64,000 nt of DNA, taken from positions 744,001 to 808,000 of the forward strand of contig NZ_CP032509.1 of the NCBI RefSeq assembly GCF_003952725.1, in the 5' to 3' direction. Positions 8,723 to 16,211 of the stretch are shown piece after piece. Made by a program: the position numbers and the translations under genes. Within the stretch, counting starts at the first letter, position 1, and each line of letters starts with the position of its first letter. The stretch comes from Georhizobium profundi (GTDB taxonomy: Bacteria; Pseudomonadota; Alphaproteobacteria; Rhizobiales; Rhizobiaceae). The notes below the pieces were generated by a model. That model did not search any database and was not told the origin of the DNA. It saw only the letters and a list, made by a program, of their open reading frames with translations.

Positions 8723-10311
8723 TCCGGCACCGTGAACCAGGCGAGAGGATAGGCGAGATCCGCCAGTTGAACCACTTCAACGCCTTCCTGCAGCCCCCAC
8801 AGGATCTGCAACTGGTGGATCGGGATGAAGGAATGGTCGTTCTTGAGGATGGTGAGCGCTTCTGCAAGCAGCGCGCTGCGCGCCTCCTGGTCGGTCTCCG
8901 CACCAATCTCTGTGGTCAGCCGGTCGAGCTCAGGATTGGAATAGCCGCCGATGTTGAAGGCGCCGCGGCCGCCGTCTGCGTCACGCGTGACGGCAAGTCC
9001 TGTCAGGAATTGGTGCGCGTCGTAGGTGTACGGCGAGTAGCTGAGCATCGCGAAGGACGTGTCGTAGCCGGGCGGATTGATCTGCTGCGCCCAGCGGGCC
9101 GTGGCCTGCGTGCGCGGCGTGACCGCAATGTTGATCTGGGCCAGGAACGATCCCACGGCGAGGCATGTCGCCTCGTCGTTCATGAAGCGATCGTTTGTGC
9201 AGTCGAGCGTTACCTGGAAGCCGTCCGCATAGCCGGCTTCTTCCATAAGCTGCTGTGCTCGCTCAAGGTCAGGTGTCACAGGCGTATTCAGTTCTTCAGT
9301 CGATCCTTCGATCTCCTTGGCGATCGGCAGGCCGACAGGAGTCGAATAGCCACGCATGATCCGCTGCTGGATCGCCTGGGTATCGATGACGAGGCTCATA
9401 GCCTCGCGCACCTTGGGATCCTTGAAGGGATTGCCTTCAACGCCGCCGCCGTGGATCAGCTCGTCGCGCAGCATGTCCGGCTGCAGATAGACCGTCCGCA
9501 AATCGGGCGTGGCCACGATCTCGATGCCGTTCGTTTCTTCGATACGCTGGGCATCCTGGGGCGGCACGCCGTCGATCATCTGGACTTCGCCGGAGATCAA
9601 CGCCGAAACACGGGTTGACGGGTTCGCGATCACAAAGAAGGTGGCGCTATCAACATTGCCGGTGATCTCGCCCCACCAGTCGGCATTGGCGGCAAAATCG
9701 GTGCGCACGCCCGGATCGCGCGAGGAAATTACGTAAGGACCGGTGCCCATCGCATTGCGGTTGGCGAAGCCTTCAGTGGAATTGTCCGCTTGGCCGGGTT
9801 CCTGTGCGCCATTTTCGTCGGCCCATTCCTGGTCGACCATGAACCAGTTGACGATCTGGTTCGGCAGGACGGGGTTCGGCTCGTCGGAAATCAGCCGGAT
9901 GGTCAGGTCGTCGACCTTCTCGATGCTCGCCACGTCTGCGAGATGGGATGACATTCCACCCTTCTTGGCACGCTCGAACGAGAAGACGACGTCATCGGCG
10001 TTGAAGTCATTTCCGTTGGAATATTTGACGCCTTCGCGCAGCTTGAATTCCCAGGTGAGATCATCGAGCTGCGTCCACTCGGTCGCGAGCACCGGCTGCA
10101 GCGAAAGATCCGGGCCGCGCTGCACGAGAGGCTCGTAGACATTGCGCAACACGGCGAAGACGAGCGTGTTTGAAACCGCGTGCGGATCAAGTGTGTAGGC
10201 GTCGAGCGGACCGGCAAAGCGGAATTCTGCAGCCCCTGCGGTGACAGCTGTTCCTGCGGCGAGGGCGGCGGCCAGAGTCGAAAGCCCGATCGCCGAGCGA
10301 ATGCGTTTCAT
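8719..10311 (-). CDS. ABC transporter substrate-binding protein, SBP family 5 (DppA-like)
   Basis: A 530-residue periplasmic binding protein that delivers solute to the DppBC-like permease. A Sec signal peptide covers roughly residues 1-28 (ALAAGTAVTAGAA). The family-5 fold is recognisable from LDPHAVSNTLVFAVLRNVYEPLV, LREGVKYSNGNDFNADDVVFS and the DPKVREAMSLVIDTQAIQQ helix. It is the first gene of the seven-gene operon; the gap ahead of it holds a 12-bp palindrome at 10417. The ligand cannot be read from sequence; the two deacylases in the operon suggest a peptide or N-acyl amino acid. Confidence 0.92.
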   Translation of the reverse strand: MKRIRSAIGLSTLAAALAAGTAVTAGAAEFRFAGPLDAYTLDPHAVSNTLVFAVLRNVYEPLVQRGPDLSLQPVLATEWTQLDDLTWEFKLREGVKYSNGNDFNADDVVFSFERAKKGGMSSHLADVASIEKVDDLTIRLISDEPNPVLPNQIVNWFMVDQEWADENGAQEPGQADNSTEGFANRNAMGTGPYVISSRDPGVRTDFAANADWWGEITGNVDSATFFVIANPSTRVSALISGEVQMIDGVPPQDAQRIEETNGIEIVATPDLRTVYLQPDMLRDELIHGGGVEGNPFKDPKVREAMSLVIDTQAIQQRIMRGYSTPVGLPIAKEIEGSTEELNTPVTPDLERAQQLMEEAGYADGFQVTLDCTNDRFMNDEATCLAVGSFLAQINIAVTPRTQATARWAQQINPPGYDTSFAMLSYSPYTYDAHQFLTGLAVTRDADGGRGAFNIGGYSNPELDRLTTEIGAETDQEARSALLAEALTILKNDHSFIPIHQLQILWGLQEGVEVVQLADLAYPLAWFTVPE

Positions 10312-10416
10312 TATCGAGTTCCCCTTTGTTTCGGTCCGGCAAGTTTGGGCCGGCCGGCTTCGCCTCTGTCGGGCGACAGGCTCACGATAGGGGAACGAAA
10401 TCGGGATGCAAGGAAA

Positions 10417-10428
10417 ATTTGATCAAAT
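10417..10428. promoter_or_regulatory. Candidate GntR operator ATTTGATCAAAT upstream of the dpp-type operon
   Basis: A perfect 12-bp palindrome 106 bp before the binding-protein start. Its ATTTGATCA half recurs at 11361-11369, inside the near-palindrome that precedes the aminotransferase. Both sites flank the GntR/FCD gene at 10450-11172. That this regulator binds them is inference. Confidence 0.5.
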
Positions 10429-10449
10429 GCGCAGTTGAGCGATTACAGC

Positions 10450-11172
10450 TCAACGGCAGAACTTGTGGAGCAGTGCCTGCGTCGCAAGAATGTCCGCTTT
10501 AAGCGCCTCTTCAGCACCCGCTCCGTCCTGCGCCCGGAGCGCATCCATGATCTCCACGTGATGCCGGGAGTAATCGCCGCCATCGTCGTGGATGAGGAGG
10601 TCGGTCATTCGATCCGACAACATCCGCACGTAGGGGCCGTAGCGCAGCCACAGGTTCTGGATCAGATTGACCATCACCGGATTGCCTGCCGCCTCATAGA
10701 TCATGAAGTGGAATTCGCGGTTAGAGGCGAGCATCCGGTCGGACGCTCCGTCACGTAGCGCATTCACATGGACGTCGGTAATCGCTTTCAGCCGGTCAAT
10801 GGAAGCCGGGTCGATGCGTTCAGCCGCAAGCCGCGCAGCGGCACCTTCCAGAACGCAACGGGCCTGCCCAAGATAGTCGAGCCCGGCGGTCGACGTCAGC
10901 GGCACCATTGCCGTACCCGAGGTTCCGATTGAGAGAGCATTTTCTGCCGCGAGTCGCCTTAGCGCTTCGCGTACCGGCATGTGCGAGGTACCGAACTGCT
11001 CAGCGAGCGCAGCAATAGTGAACCCTTGTCCAGCCTCAAATTTCCCTGCGATGAGTGCATCGCGCAACTGTTCGTAAACCAGATCCTGCGTCGTCATACG
11101 CCGCTTCACCGCGTGAAGTCCCGCAGTATCGTTACGGATTTTTGAGCCGAACGTTACGACCGTCATGTGCAT
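10450..11172 (-). CDS. GntR family transcriptional regulator (FCD subfamily)
   Basis: A 240-residue regulator. The N-terminal winged helix spans roughly residues 26-95 (LVYEQLRDALIAGKFEAGQ, FGTSHMPVREALRRLAAENAL). The all-helical FCD ligand domain follows; EFHFMIYEAAGN and the SRHHVEIMDALRAQD helix provide the histidine/aspartate positions that bind metal or carboxylate ligands in this family. It lies between the transporter operon (same strand, downstream) and the divergent aminotransferase, so it probably controls both. Starts at residue 1 or 3 are possible. Confidence 0.88.
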   Translation of the reverse strand: MHMTVVTFGSKIRNDTAGLHAVKRRMTTQDLVYEQLRDALIAGKFEAGQGFTIAALAEQFGTSHMPVREALRRLAAENALSIGTSGTAMVPLTSTAGLDYLGQARCVLEGAAARLAAERIDPASIDRLKAITDVHVNALRDGASDRMLASNREFHFMIYEAAGNPVMVNLIQNLWLRYGPYVRMLSDRMTDLLIHDDGGDYSRHHVEIMDALRAQDGAGAEEALKADILATQALLHKFCR

Positions 11173-11187
11173 TGCCTCTATCGTCCC

Positions 11188-11204
11188 GATCTCTCTGAGA
11201 GATC
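11188..11204. promoter_or_regulatory. Perfect palindrome GATCTCTCTGAGAGATC in the GntR leader
   Basis: Two 8-bp arms around a single T, 16 bp upstream of the GntR start. It could be an autoregulatory operator or an RNA hairpin at the 5' end of the mRNA. It is not the same sequence as the ATTTGATCA boxes. Confidence 0.4.
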
Positions 11205-11360
11205 AGGTGCCTCCCAGATTGTGTGTTCCGTTGCTCCGTATATGAAAATCCGAACGCTCGTCTATCCGTGCGTTGGTCACACCCATCAATCCCATTGGGA
11301 TTAGTCTGGCCTCCGATCGTCGCGCACTTGCGAGATGATATCCATCATCCAGTGGCATTG

Positions 11361-11377
11361 ATTTGATCATACGATCA
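11361..11377. promoter_or_regulatory. Candidate GntR operator upstream of the aminotransferase
   Basis: The near-palindrome TGATCATACGATCA (11364-11377) extends to the left as ATTTGATCA, the same half-site as at 10417. It lies 60 bp before the aminotransferase ATG. It is probably a target of the adjacent GntR protein. Confidence 0.45.
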
Positions 11378-11437
11378 TGTGAGAAGCGTAACGTCAATTC
11401 GAACAAGCCGAACGCTAGCGTGAGAAGGATCGAGAAC

Positions 11438-12625
11438 ATGACCGCACCGGCCCGAAATCAGAAATCGCGGTTTGCGCGCCGGATCACGCAATCGAGCGAG
11501 AAGAACTTTGGCATGTTCGCGAAGGCTTACGGCAAGCCGGGCGATCTCATTCATTTGGAGCTTGGCAAGCCACTGGAAGACACGCCAAACCACATCAAAC
11601 AAGCGGCAATTCAGGCTCTGTGGGACGGTAAAGTTCACTACAGCGACCTGAAAGGCATCCCTGAGCTCCGGAATGCCATCGCGACGAAGCTGCGCACCGA
11701 CAATAACTTGGATTTTACAGCAGACGAGATCATCGTCACGAATGGTCTGACTCAGGCATCCTTTGCGGCGTTCATGGCGCTGCTTGACGAGGGCGACGAG
11801 GCAATCCTGTTGGAGCCCTTTTATCCGCAACACATCGGCAAAATCGAACTTGCGGGCGCCCGGGTTGTGACCGCACCGCTTGATGCAGGCGACGGTTTCT
11901 CAATTCGTCGCGAATTGATCGAACCAAAAATCACGGATCGCACGCGCATGATTGTGCTGATCAATCCTTGCAATCCGACGGGTCGGGTCTATCGCCGAGA
12001 GGAACTTCAAGCCGTGGCCGACCTGGCAATCGAACACGATCTTATCGTTGTCGCCGACGAGGTATACGAACAGATCGTTTTCGATGGCGCTCAACACATC
12101 TCGATCGCGTCATTGCCGGGGATGCGGGAGCGCACCATCACCATGTTTGCCTTCACCAAGGCTTACGCCATGGATGGCTGGCGCCTAGGTTGGATCGCGG
12201 CGGACGCTTCGTTCATTGGGCCGCTAATGAAGATCACCACCAATGAAGTGACGCATGTGAACACTTTCATCCAGTACGGCGCAGTCGCCGCACTCACTGG
12301 ACCTGCCGGCGAACTGCATCGCATGGTCGAAGGCGATCGCCGCCGCCGCGACCTCGTCGTTCAGCGCCTGAACCAGATGCCAGGTGTAGTGTGCGACCTG
12401 CCGCAAGGCACGATCTATGCCTTTGCCAATATTTCCGACACTGGCCTCAAGTCGCAGGATCTCGCGAGCCAACTCATGGAGCGCGAAGGCGTCGTGGTTG
12501 AAGCTGGCGGATTTTACGGCGAAGCTGGTGACAGTCATATCCGGGTATGCTTTGGAGCGGAGAGCGAAGCGCGGTTGTCGGAGGCGATGAACCGGATGCA
12601 GCGGTTCCTAAATTCGCGACCTTAA
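11438..12625 (+). CDS. Class I/II pyridoxal-phosphate aminotransferase (aspartate aminotransferase type)
   Basis: A 395-residue cytoplasmic PLP enzyme. Fold type I motifs are clear: HLELGKP near the N terminus, NPCNPTGRVY for the PLP pocket, VVADEVYEQIVF (PLP-binding Asp and Tyr) and the Schiff-base lysine Lys241 in AFTKAYAMDGWRLGW. The C-terminal RVCFGAESE arginine should bind the substrate carboxylate. The start at 11438 has AGAAGGA 10 bp upstream and avoids a poorly conserved extension. It is divergent from the GntR gene. A role in deaminating amino acids released by the two deacylases is inferred from context. Confidence 0.9.
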   Translation: MTAPARNQKSRFARRITQSSEKNFGMFAKAYGKPGDLIHLELGKPLEDTPNHIKQAAIQALWDGKVHYSDLKGIPELRNAIATKLRTDNNLDFTADEIIVTNGLTQASFAAFMALLDEGDEAILLEPFYPQHIGKIELAGARVVTAPLDAGDGFSIRRELIEPKITDRTRMIVLINPCNPTGRVYRREELQAVADLAIEHDLIVVADEVYEQIVFDGAQHISIASLPGMRERTITMFAFTKAYAMDGWRLGWIAADASFIGPLMKITTNEVTHVNTFIQYGAVAALTGPAGELHRMVEGDRRRRDLVVQRLNQMPGVVCDLPQGTIYAFANISDTGLKSQDLASQLMEREGVVVEAGGFYGEAGDSHIRVCFGAESEARLSEAMNRMQRFLNSRP

Positions 12626-13163
12626 AACGTACGAGCCGTTCTTGAGTGCGGATCAAAGCAGCCTTTCGGACCTATTAGCCAGCCGTCGGTAGTTTTCGTT
12701 TCTCAAGGAGCGTGGCCGTCTGCAGCGCTTTAAAAAATCACGCTCAAGAGCAACCGGATGGGCGGACGTTAGAGACCAAGTCGCGGGCATAAGCTGTCCT
12801 CGAGACCAACCAATATCCTAGCGGCAGCTATTTGGCCCGCGGCACCCAAAAGCTGACTGTCCGCAAACCACCCCATTTCAGTCTTTGTCGTCAGCTTAAC
12901 CAGTCGCACTTGGGAAATGATTTCCTGCCGACGCCTTAGGGGCCGAAAGCCGACCGACTGCTCTGGGGGAGTGGACTGAAATAAGCTGCCGGATAGGTCG
13001 GAGCACGCCCTATCCGAAGACGAGGCCGCCCGCCGCCGTGCCATCGCTTCCACAGCGCCGCGCCCGCATCCCGGCCGAGGGTACGCACTATAGCTGGACC
13101 AATAGAGAACAGTTCTGGCGAACACCTTTGACTCTCAGGTGTTTCCGAGTCAGCTATTTGTTC
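12626..13163. other. Gene-free gap with repeat copy 2
   Basis: I see no gene in this 538-bp stretch. It contains the second copy of the 42-bp repeat (12905-12946) and a CGGACGTT motif near 12774 like those at 1976-2126. It separates the aminotransferase from the lone AAA ATPase and may mark an insertion edge. Confidence 0.55.
12905..12946. repeat. 42-bp repeat, copy 2 (copy 1 at 1867)
   Basis: Same orientation as the copy at 1867-1908, with one mismatch. It sits just upstream of the AAA_13-type ATPase gene. Confidence 0.65.
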
Positions 13164-15503
13164 ATGTTCAGCAAGTTCGTCATTCGCAACGTGGGGGTAT
13201 TGCGCGCGTTCGATACGCCCGGGTCCCCGAAGCTTTCGCAGCTCACGCTGTTCTATGGAGGAAACGGGAGGGGCAAATCGACCCTAACGTCAGTCCTCCG
13301 AGCGGCACGGGATGGTTGCTCCAACACCGTCCTCGCTCGCCAGTCCTTGGGCAACGGGGGTGCCGCGCCGGACATTACCCTTATCGCTGACGCCGGGAAC
13401 ATCCGCTTTGACAACGGCAAGTGGAAGTCGAAGGGCGCGCCAATCGAGGTTTTCGATACCTCGTTCATTGCCGACAACATCTATGCGGGAGAGCTAACCG
13501 AGCTCGCCCATGATCGTGGCCTCTTCTCCGTCATCATCGGTAAGGAGGGCGTGCGACTGGCAACCCACCTCGAACGCTTCAATGAGATCAACCGGAAGAC
13601 AGCAGCGGAATTGAAGGCGGCCGAGACTGCACTTGTCGAGGACAAACCCGCCGACATGGGATTGGACGAGTTCTTCGCGCTGGTGCCCGACCCCGACTAC
13701 GATAAGCGCCTCGAGGATGCCGAGCGCGCCGTGAAGGCGGTGCAACAGGCGGACAAGATTGCCGCTCTTAAGCAGCTCGAGGCGCTTCCCGCCCTCGCTC
13801 TCCCGGCCGGCATGGGGGCCGTCCTCGCCAGCACTGTCGCTGACATCGACACCTCGGCACGGGACCGCTTGCTCGAGCACTTCGCCCGCTTCCACCTCGA
13901 CAAGAAGGCCGAGGAGTGGATCGGCTATGGCTTGGACCACATCCACGAGGATTCCTGCCCCTTCTGTGGGCGCGAGGACGTGGATCAGGCGGGCATGGTG
14001 ACGCTGTACGGCCAAATCTTCGGCGACACCTACAAGGCCCACCTAGCGACGGTCCGGGAGCTCGGCGTCGAGGTCGAGACTGCATTGGGCGAGGACACCC
14101 GCACCGGCCAGACTGCGAAGGTCGAGACGAATGCCGAGGCGGCCCGCAAGTGGGGCGAATACGTCCGGCTGGATAAGCCACTCCCGGAGATGGCCGAGTT
14201 CGGGCCCGTGATCGCGGACGCCCACAAAGCGGCCAAGGCGCTGTGCGACAAGAAGCGCGCGTCACCGCTGGACAAGCTCGAGGCCGAGGCTGACCTCTCC
14301 GAGATCGCCGCCAAGCTGGCAACCGCGACCGGACTCATCAACGCCTACAACGAGGCCGTCGTCGCCATCAATGAAGCTGCTGCCAAGGTCTCGACCGCCG
14401 CACCGACCAACTTGGCGGCCGCACAGGCGACCCGCGACAACGTGAAGAAGCGCATCGCCCGGCATGACGCGGGAGTCCAGAAGCGGGTCGACGCCTACTT
14501 CCGCGCGAAGAAGCGGGACGCGCGGGCGCGCAAGTCCCGGACTTACATTCAGAAAAAGCTCAAGGATGTGAACGAGGCCTCGGCCGCGCAGTACCACAGC
14601 CACGTTAATCACTACCTCGGCCGCTTTGGCGCCAGTTTCACCATCTCGAAGATCACCAACAGTATGCAGGGCAACTCGGGTCAAGTGGACTACGGGTTAC
14701 TCATCAAGGGCGAGACCGTCGCGCGCGGCCGGGGACGGCAGGCGGACGCAATCCCCTCATTCCGCAACACGCTGTCAGCCGGGGACAAGACCACGCTCGC
14801 CTTCGCCTTCTTCCTCGCCATGCTAGACAGCGACACGGACCTCGCTGGTAAGACAGTCGTGGTCGATGACCCGCTGAGCAGCCACGACAGCCATCGCCGT
14901 TACATGACGGTCGAGGTCATTAAGGAGCTTTGCGGCCGATGCCGCCAAATGATCGTGCTGTCTCACGACGAGCATCTGCTCCTCGACATCGAGGCTCGCT
15001 GCGTGGGCACGCCCTGCGCGGCCTTCAAAATCGACTTCGCCGCCGGGGGCCAGTGGTCAGAGGCCTCGGTCGTGAACTTGGACCTTCTCTGTCGGGCTCG
15101 GCACATCGAGATGATTGATGAGCTGACCGCCTACGTTGATCGGAACGAGGGCGATCATGGCAAGGTGGCCCTCACGGTGCGCCGGGTCCTCGAGACGCAC
15201 TACAGGCGATACCGGGCCTACTTCATCCCCGATCAAAACCTCGGATCCATCGTCAAGGCAATTGCGAGCGAGGGATCGTCGCACCCTTGCCATCGGGAGC
15301 TCATGCAGCTCGACCGCTGCAACAATGCAACGTGTGACGATCATCATGGCGAAAATGCCAATACGGGAAGCGCCCGAACCCTCGGCCCCGAAGAGGTGAA
15401 GGTGGTTGCTACCGACGCCCTCGAGCTTATCGGCGCGCGGCGGCCTGCTTCGAGCTCGCCTGCCTCGGCTGGGGCCGCTGCGACGGCCGCTCACATGTCG
15501 TGA
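13164..15503 (+). CDS. AAA_13-type ATPase with CxxC hook (RloC/PrrC-like, putative phage defence)
   Basis: A 779-residue SMC/Rad50-like ATPase. Walker A is GGNGRGKST at residues 32-40. A long charged helical region carries CPFC (Cys265, Cys268) at the turn, as in a zinc hook. The LSAGDKTTLAFAFFLA signature, Walker B VVVDDPLSSHD and the switch LSHDEHLL are in the C-terminal half. This layout matches the AAA_13 family, whose known members include the anticodon nucleases PrrC and RloC. After the ATPase head come about 150 residues with NNATCDDHHGEN; I cannot confirm the catalytic residues of an anticodon nuclease. I start at 13164 (MFSKFVIRN) because the fold begins there; an in-frame ATG at 13038 exists. 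No restriction genes are adjacent. Confidence 0.8.
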   Translation: MFSKFVIRNVGVLRAFDTPGSPKLSQLTLFYGGNGRGKSTLTSVLRAARDGCSNTVLARQSLGNGGAAPDITLIADAGNIRFDNGKWKSKGAPIEVFDTSFIADNIYAGELTELAHDRGLFSVIIGKEGVRLATHLERFNEINRKTAAELKAAETALVEDKPADMGLDEFFALVPDPDYDKRLEDAERAVKAVQQADKIAALKQLEALPALALPAGMGAVLASTVADIDTSARDRLLEHFARFHLDKKAEEWIGYGLDHIHEDSCPFCGREDVDQAGMVTLYGQIFGDTYKAHLATVRELGVEVETALGEDTRTGQTAKVETNAEAARKWGEYVRLDKPLPEMAEFGPVIADAHKAAKALCDKKRASPLDKLEAEADLSEIAAKLATATGLINAYNEAVVAINEAAAKVSTAAPTNLAAAQATRDNVKKRIARHDAGVQKRVDAYFRAKKRDARARKSRTYIQKKLKDVNEASAAQYHSHVNHYLGRFGASFTISKITNSMQGNSGQVDYGLLIKGETVARGRGRQADAIPSFRNTLSAGDKTTLAFAFFLAMLDSDTDLAGKTVVVDDPLSSHDSHRRYMTVEVIKELCGRCRQMIVLSHDEHLLLDIEARCVGTPCAAFKIDFAAGGQWSEASVVNLDLLCRARHIEMIDELTAYVDRNEGDHGKVALTVRRVLETHYRRYRAYFIPDQNLGSIVKAIASEGSSHPCHRELMQLDRCNNATCDDHHGENANTGSARTLGPEEVKVVATDALELIGARRPASSSPASAGAAATAAHMS

Positions 15504-15511
15504 AAACTCGA

Positions 15512-15536
15512 GGGGTAGCGAGCAAATCGCTACCCC
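15512..15536 (+). terminator. Hairpin downstream of the AAA_13 ATPase gene
   Basis: A perfect 10-bp stem (GGGGTAGCGA/TCGCTACCCC) with a 5-nt loop starts 8 bp after the stop codon. There is no clear T-run, so it may be a weak or factor-assisted terminator. Confidence 0.55.
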
Positions 15537-15592
15537 GAGGATACCCCGGTATGGAATGGTGAGACCATCCTTCCAGCTAAGTGCTTGAAAGA

Positions 15593-15637
15593 TGGTGGGC
15601 GCGGCAGGGATTGAACCTGCGACCCCACCCGTGTGAA
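15593..15637 (-). tRNA. tRNA-Val(CAC) 3' half only: integration scar
   Basis: Read on the minus strand, 45 nt reproduce a tRNA from the anticodon loop to the CCA end. They are loop TTCACAC (anticodon CAC, valine), 3' anticodon stem GGGTG, variable loop, T arm GCAGG-TTCAATC-CCTGC, acceptor CGCGCCC, discriminator A and CCA. Sequence upstream of the loop cannot complete the anticodon stem, D arm or acceptor, so this is not a functional gene. A fragment that starts exactly at the anticodon loop is what tRNA-targeting integrases leave at the far end of an integrated element. Confidence 0.85.
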
Positions 15638-15700
15638 GTGCAGGATCGATAGCAAGGTAAGAATGACCGCTTTCGGCTGCGAATGGAGAGTTCGCGAACG

Positions 15701-15731
15701 TCCGACTTGGGGGCGCAAAGCTGACGCTGAA
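15701..15731. repeat. Inverted copy of the CGGACGTTC intergenic repeat
   Basis: The reverse complement of this stretch matches 2051-2081 with few differences (shared AGTCGGACGTTC and GTCAGCTTTG). It lies between the tRNA scar and the M20 fragment. Confidence 0.5.
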
Positions 15732-15929
15732 CGGAGGCTCGCCCTTCTTTCGACAGACGTAATCAGCGCGCTTTACCCAGCTAAAATGGCAACGCTCAGC
15801 TCGACTTCTAAAATGAAGCGCGTTGCACGAGATCCCCTAGTGTGGGGCGCGTTAGGCGAGTTGTATGTGAATCGTTGCTAGCCGAGTAACGCGCCATTCC
15901 AAGCTACGCTGCCTGTCGTGGCGATAGAT

Positions 15930-16109
15930 TCAGTCGTTACCGATTTCCCAATAGATGCCGGCCATGATGCTGAGCCCTTCTTCCACGATGGTAATAGGCA
16001 GGTGTTCGTTGGGCGCGTGCTGTAGACAGCCCGGATAGGAATGGGGAATCCAGATCGTTGGCAGGCCGCGGTTGCTCCCAGAGATATCGTTCGGTAGCGA
16101 GCCAAGATT
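15930..16109 (-). pseudogene. C-terminal fragment of a second M20 peptidase gene
   Basis: Translation on the minus strand gives about 59 residues that align to the last part of the M20 enzyme at 2392-3762. Shared stretches include GLPTIWIPHSYPGCLQHAP and VEEGL-IMAGIYW; the fragment ends EIGND where the gene ends DIGNH. The frame is open but there is no start and no metal site. Similarity also continues past the stop codon, since 15740-15929 resembles 2190-2391. The break at about 16109 is close to the promoter of the TAXI operon. It is a divergent paralogous segment truncated at its 5' side. Confidence 0.85.
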
Positions 16110-16137
16110 GACGCGACGAAATTTTTAGGCATAAAGT

Positions 16138-16153
16138 TAGTTACCAAACTAAT
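16138..16153. promoter_or_regulatory. Candidate MarR operator TTAGTTACCAAACTAA upstream of the TAXI gene
   Basis: A palindrome with 6-bp arms (TTAGTT/AACTAA) 58 bp before the TAXI start. Its reverse complement, TTAGTTTGGTAACTAA, matches 14 of 16 positions of the site at 23004 in the phthalate oxygenase promoter region. The MarR gene at 20133 is the likely regulator. Confidence 0.6.
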
Positions 16154-16211
16154 CAATCTAGGGCTTTGAGGAGCTGGGCCTTGGATTGAGCAATCTGAAT
16201 GGGAGGATATC

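Noticed and set aside
13494..14322. Minus-strand frames of 180-184 codons within the AAA ATPase gene
   Set aside because: Shadows of the ATPase gene with biased composition and no recognisable motif.
15593..15637. Functional tRNA gene
   Set aside because: Only the 3' half is present; the sequence upstream of the anticodon loop cannot form the anticodon stem, D arm or acceptor.
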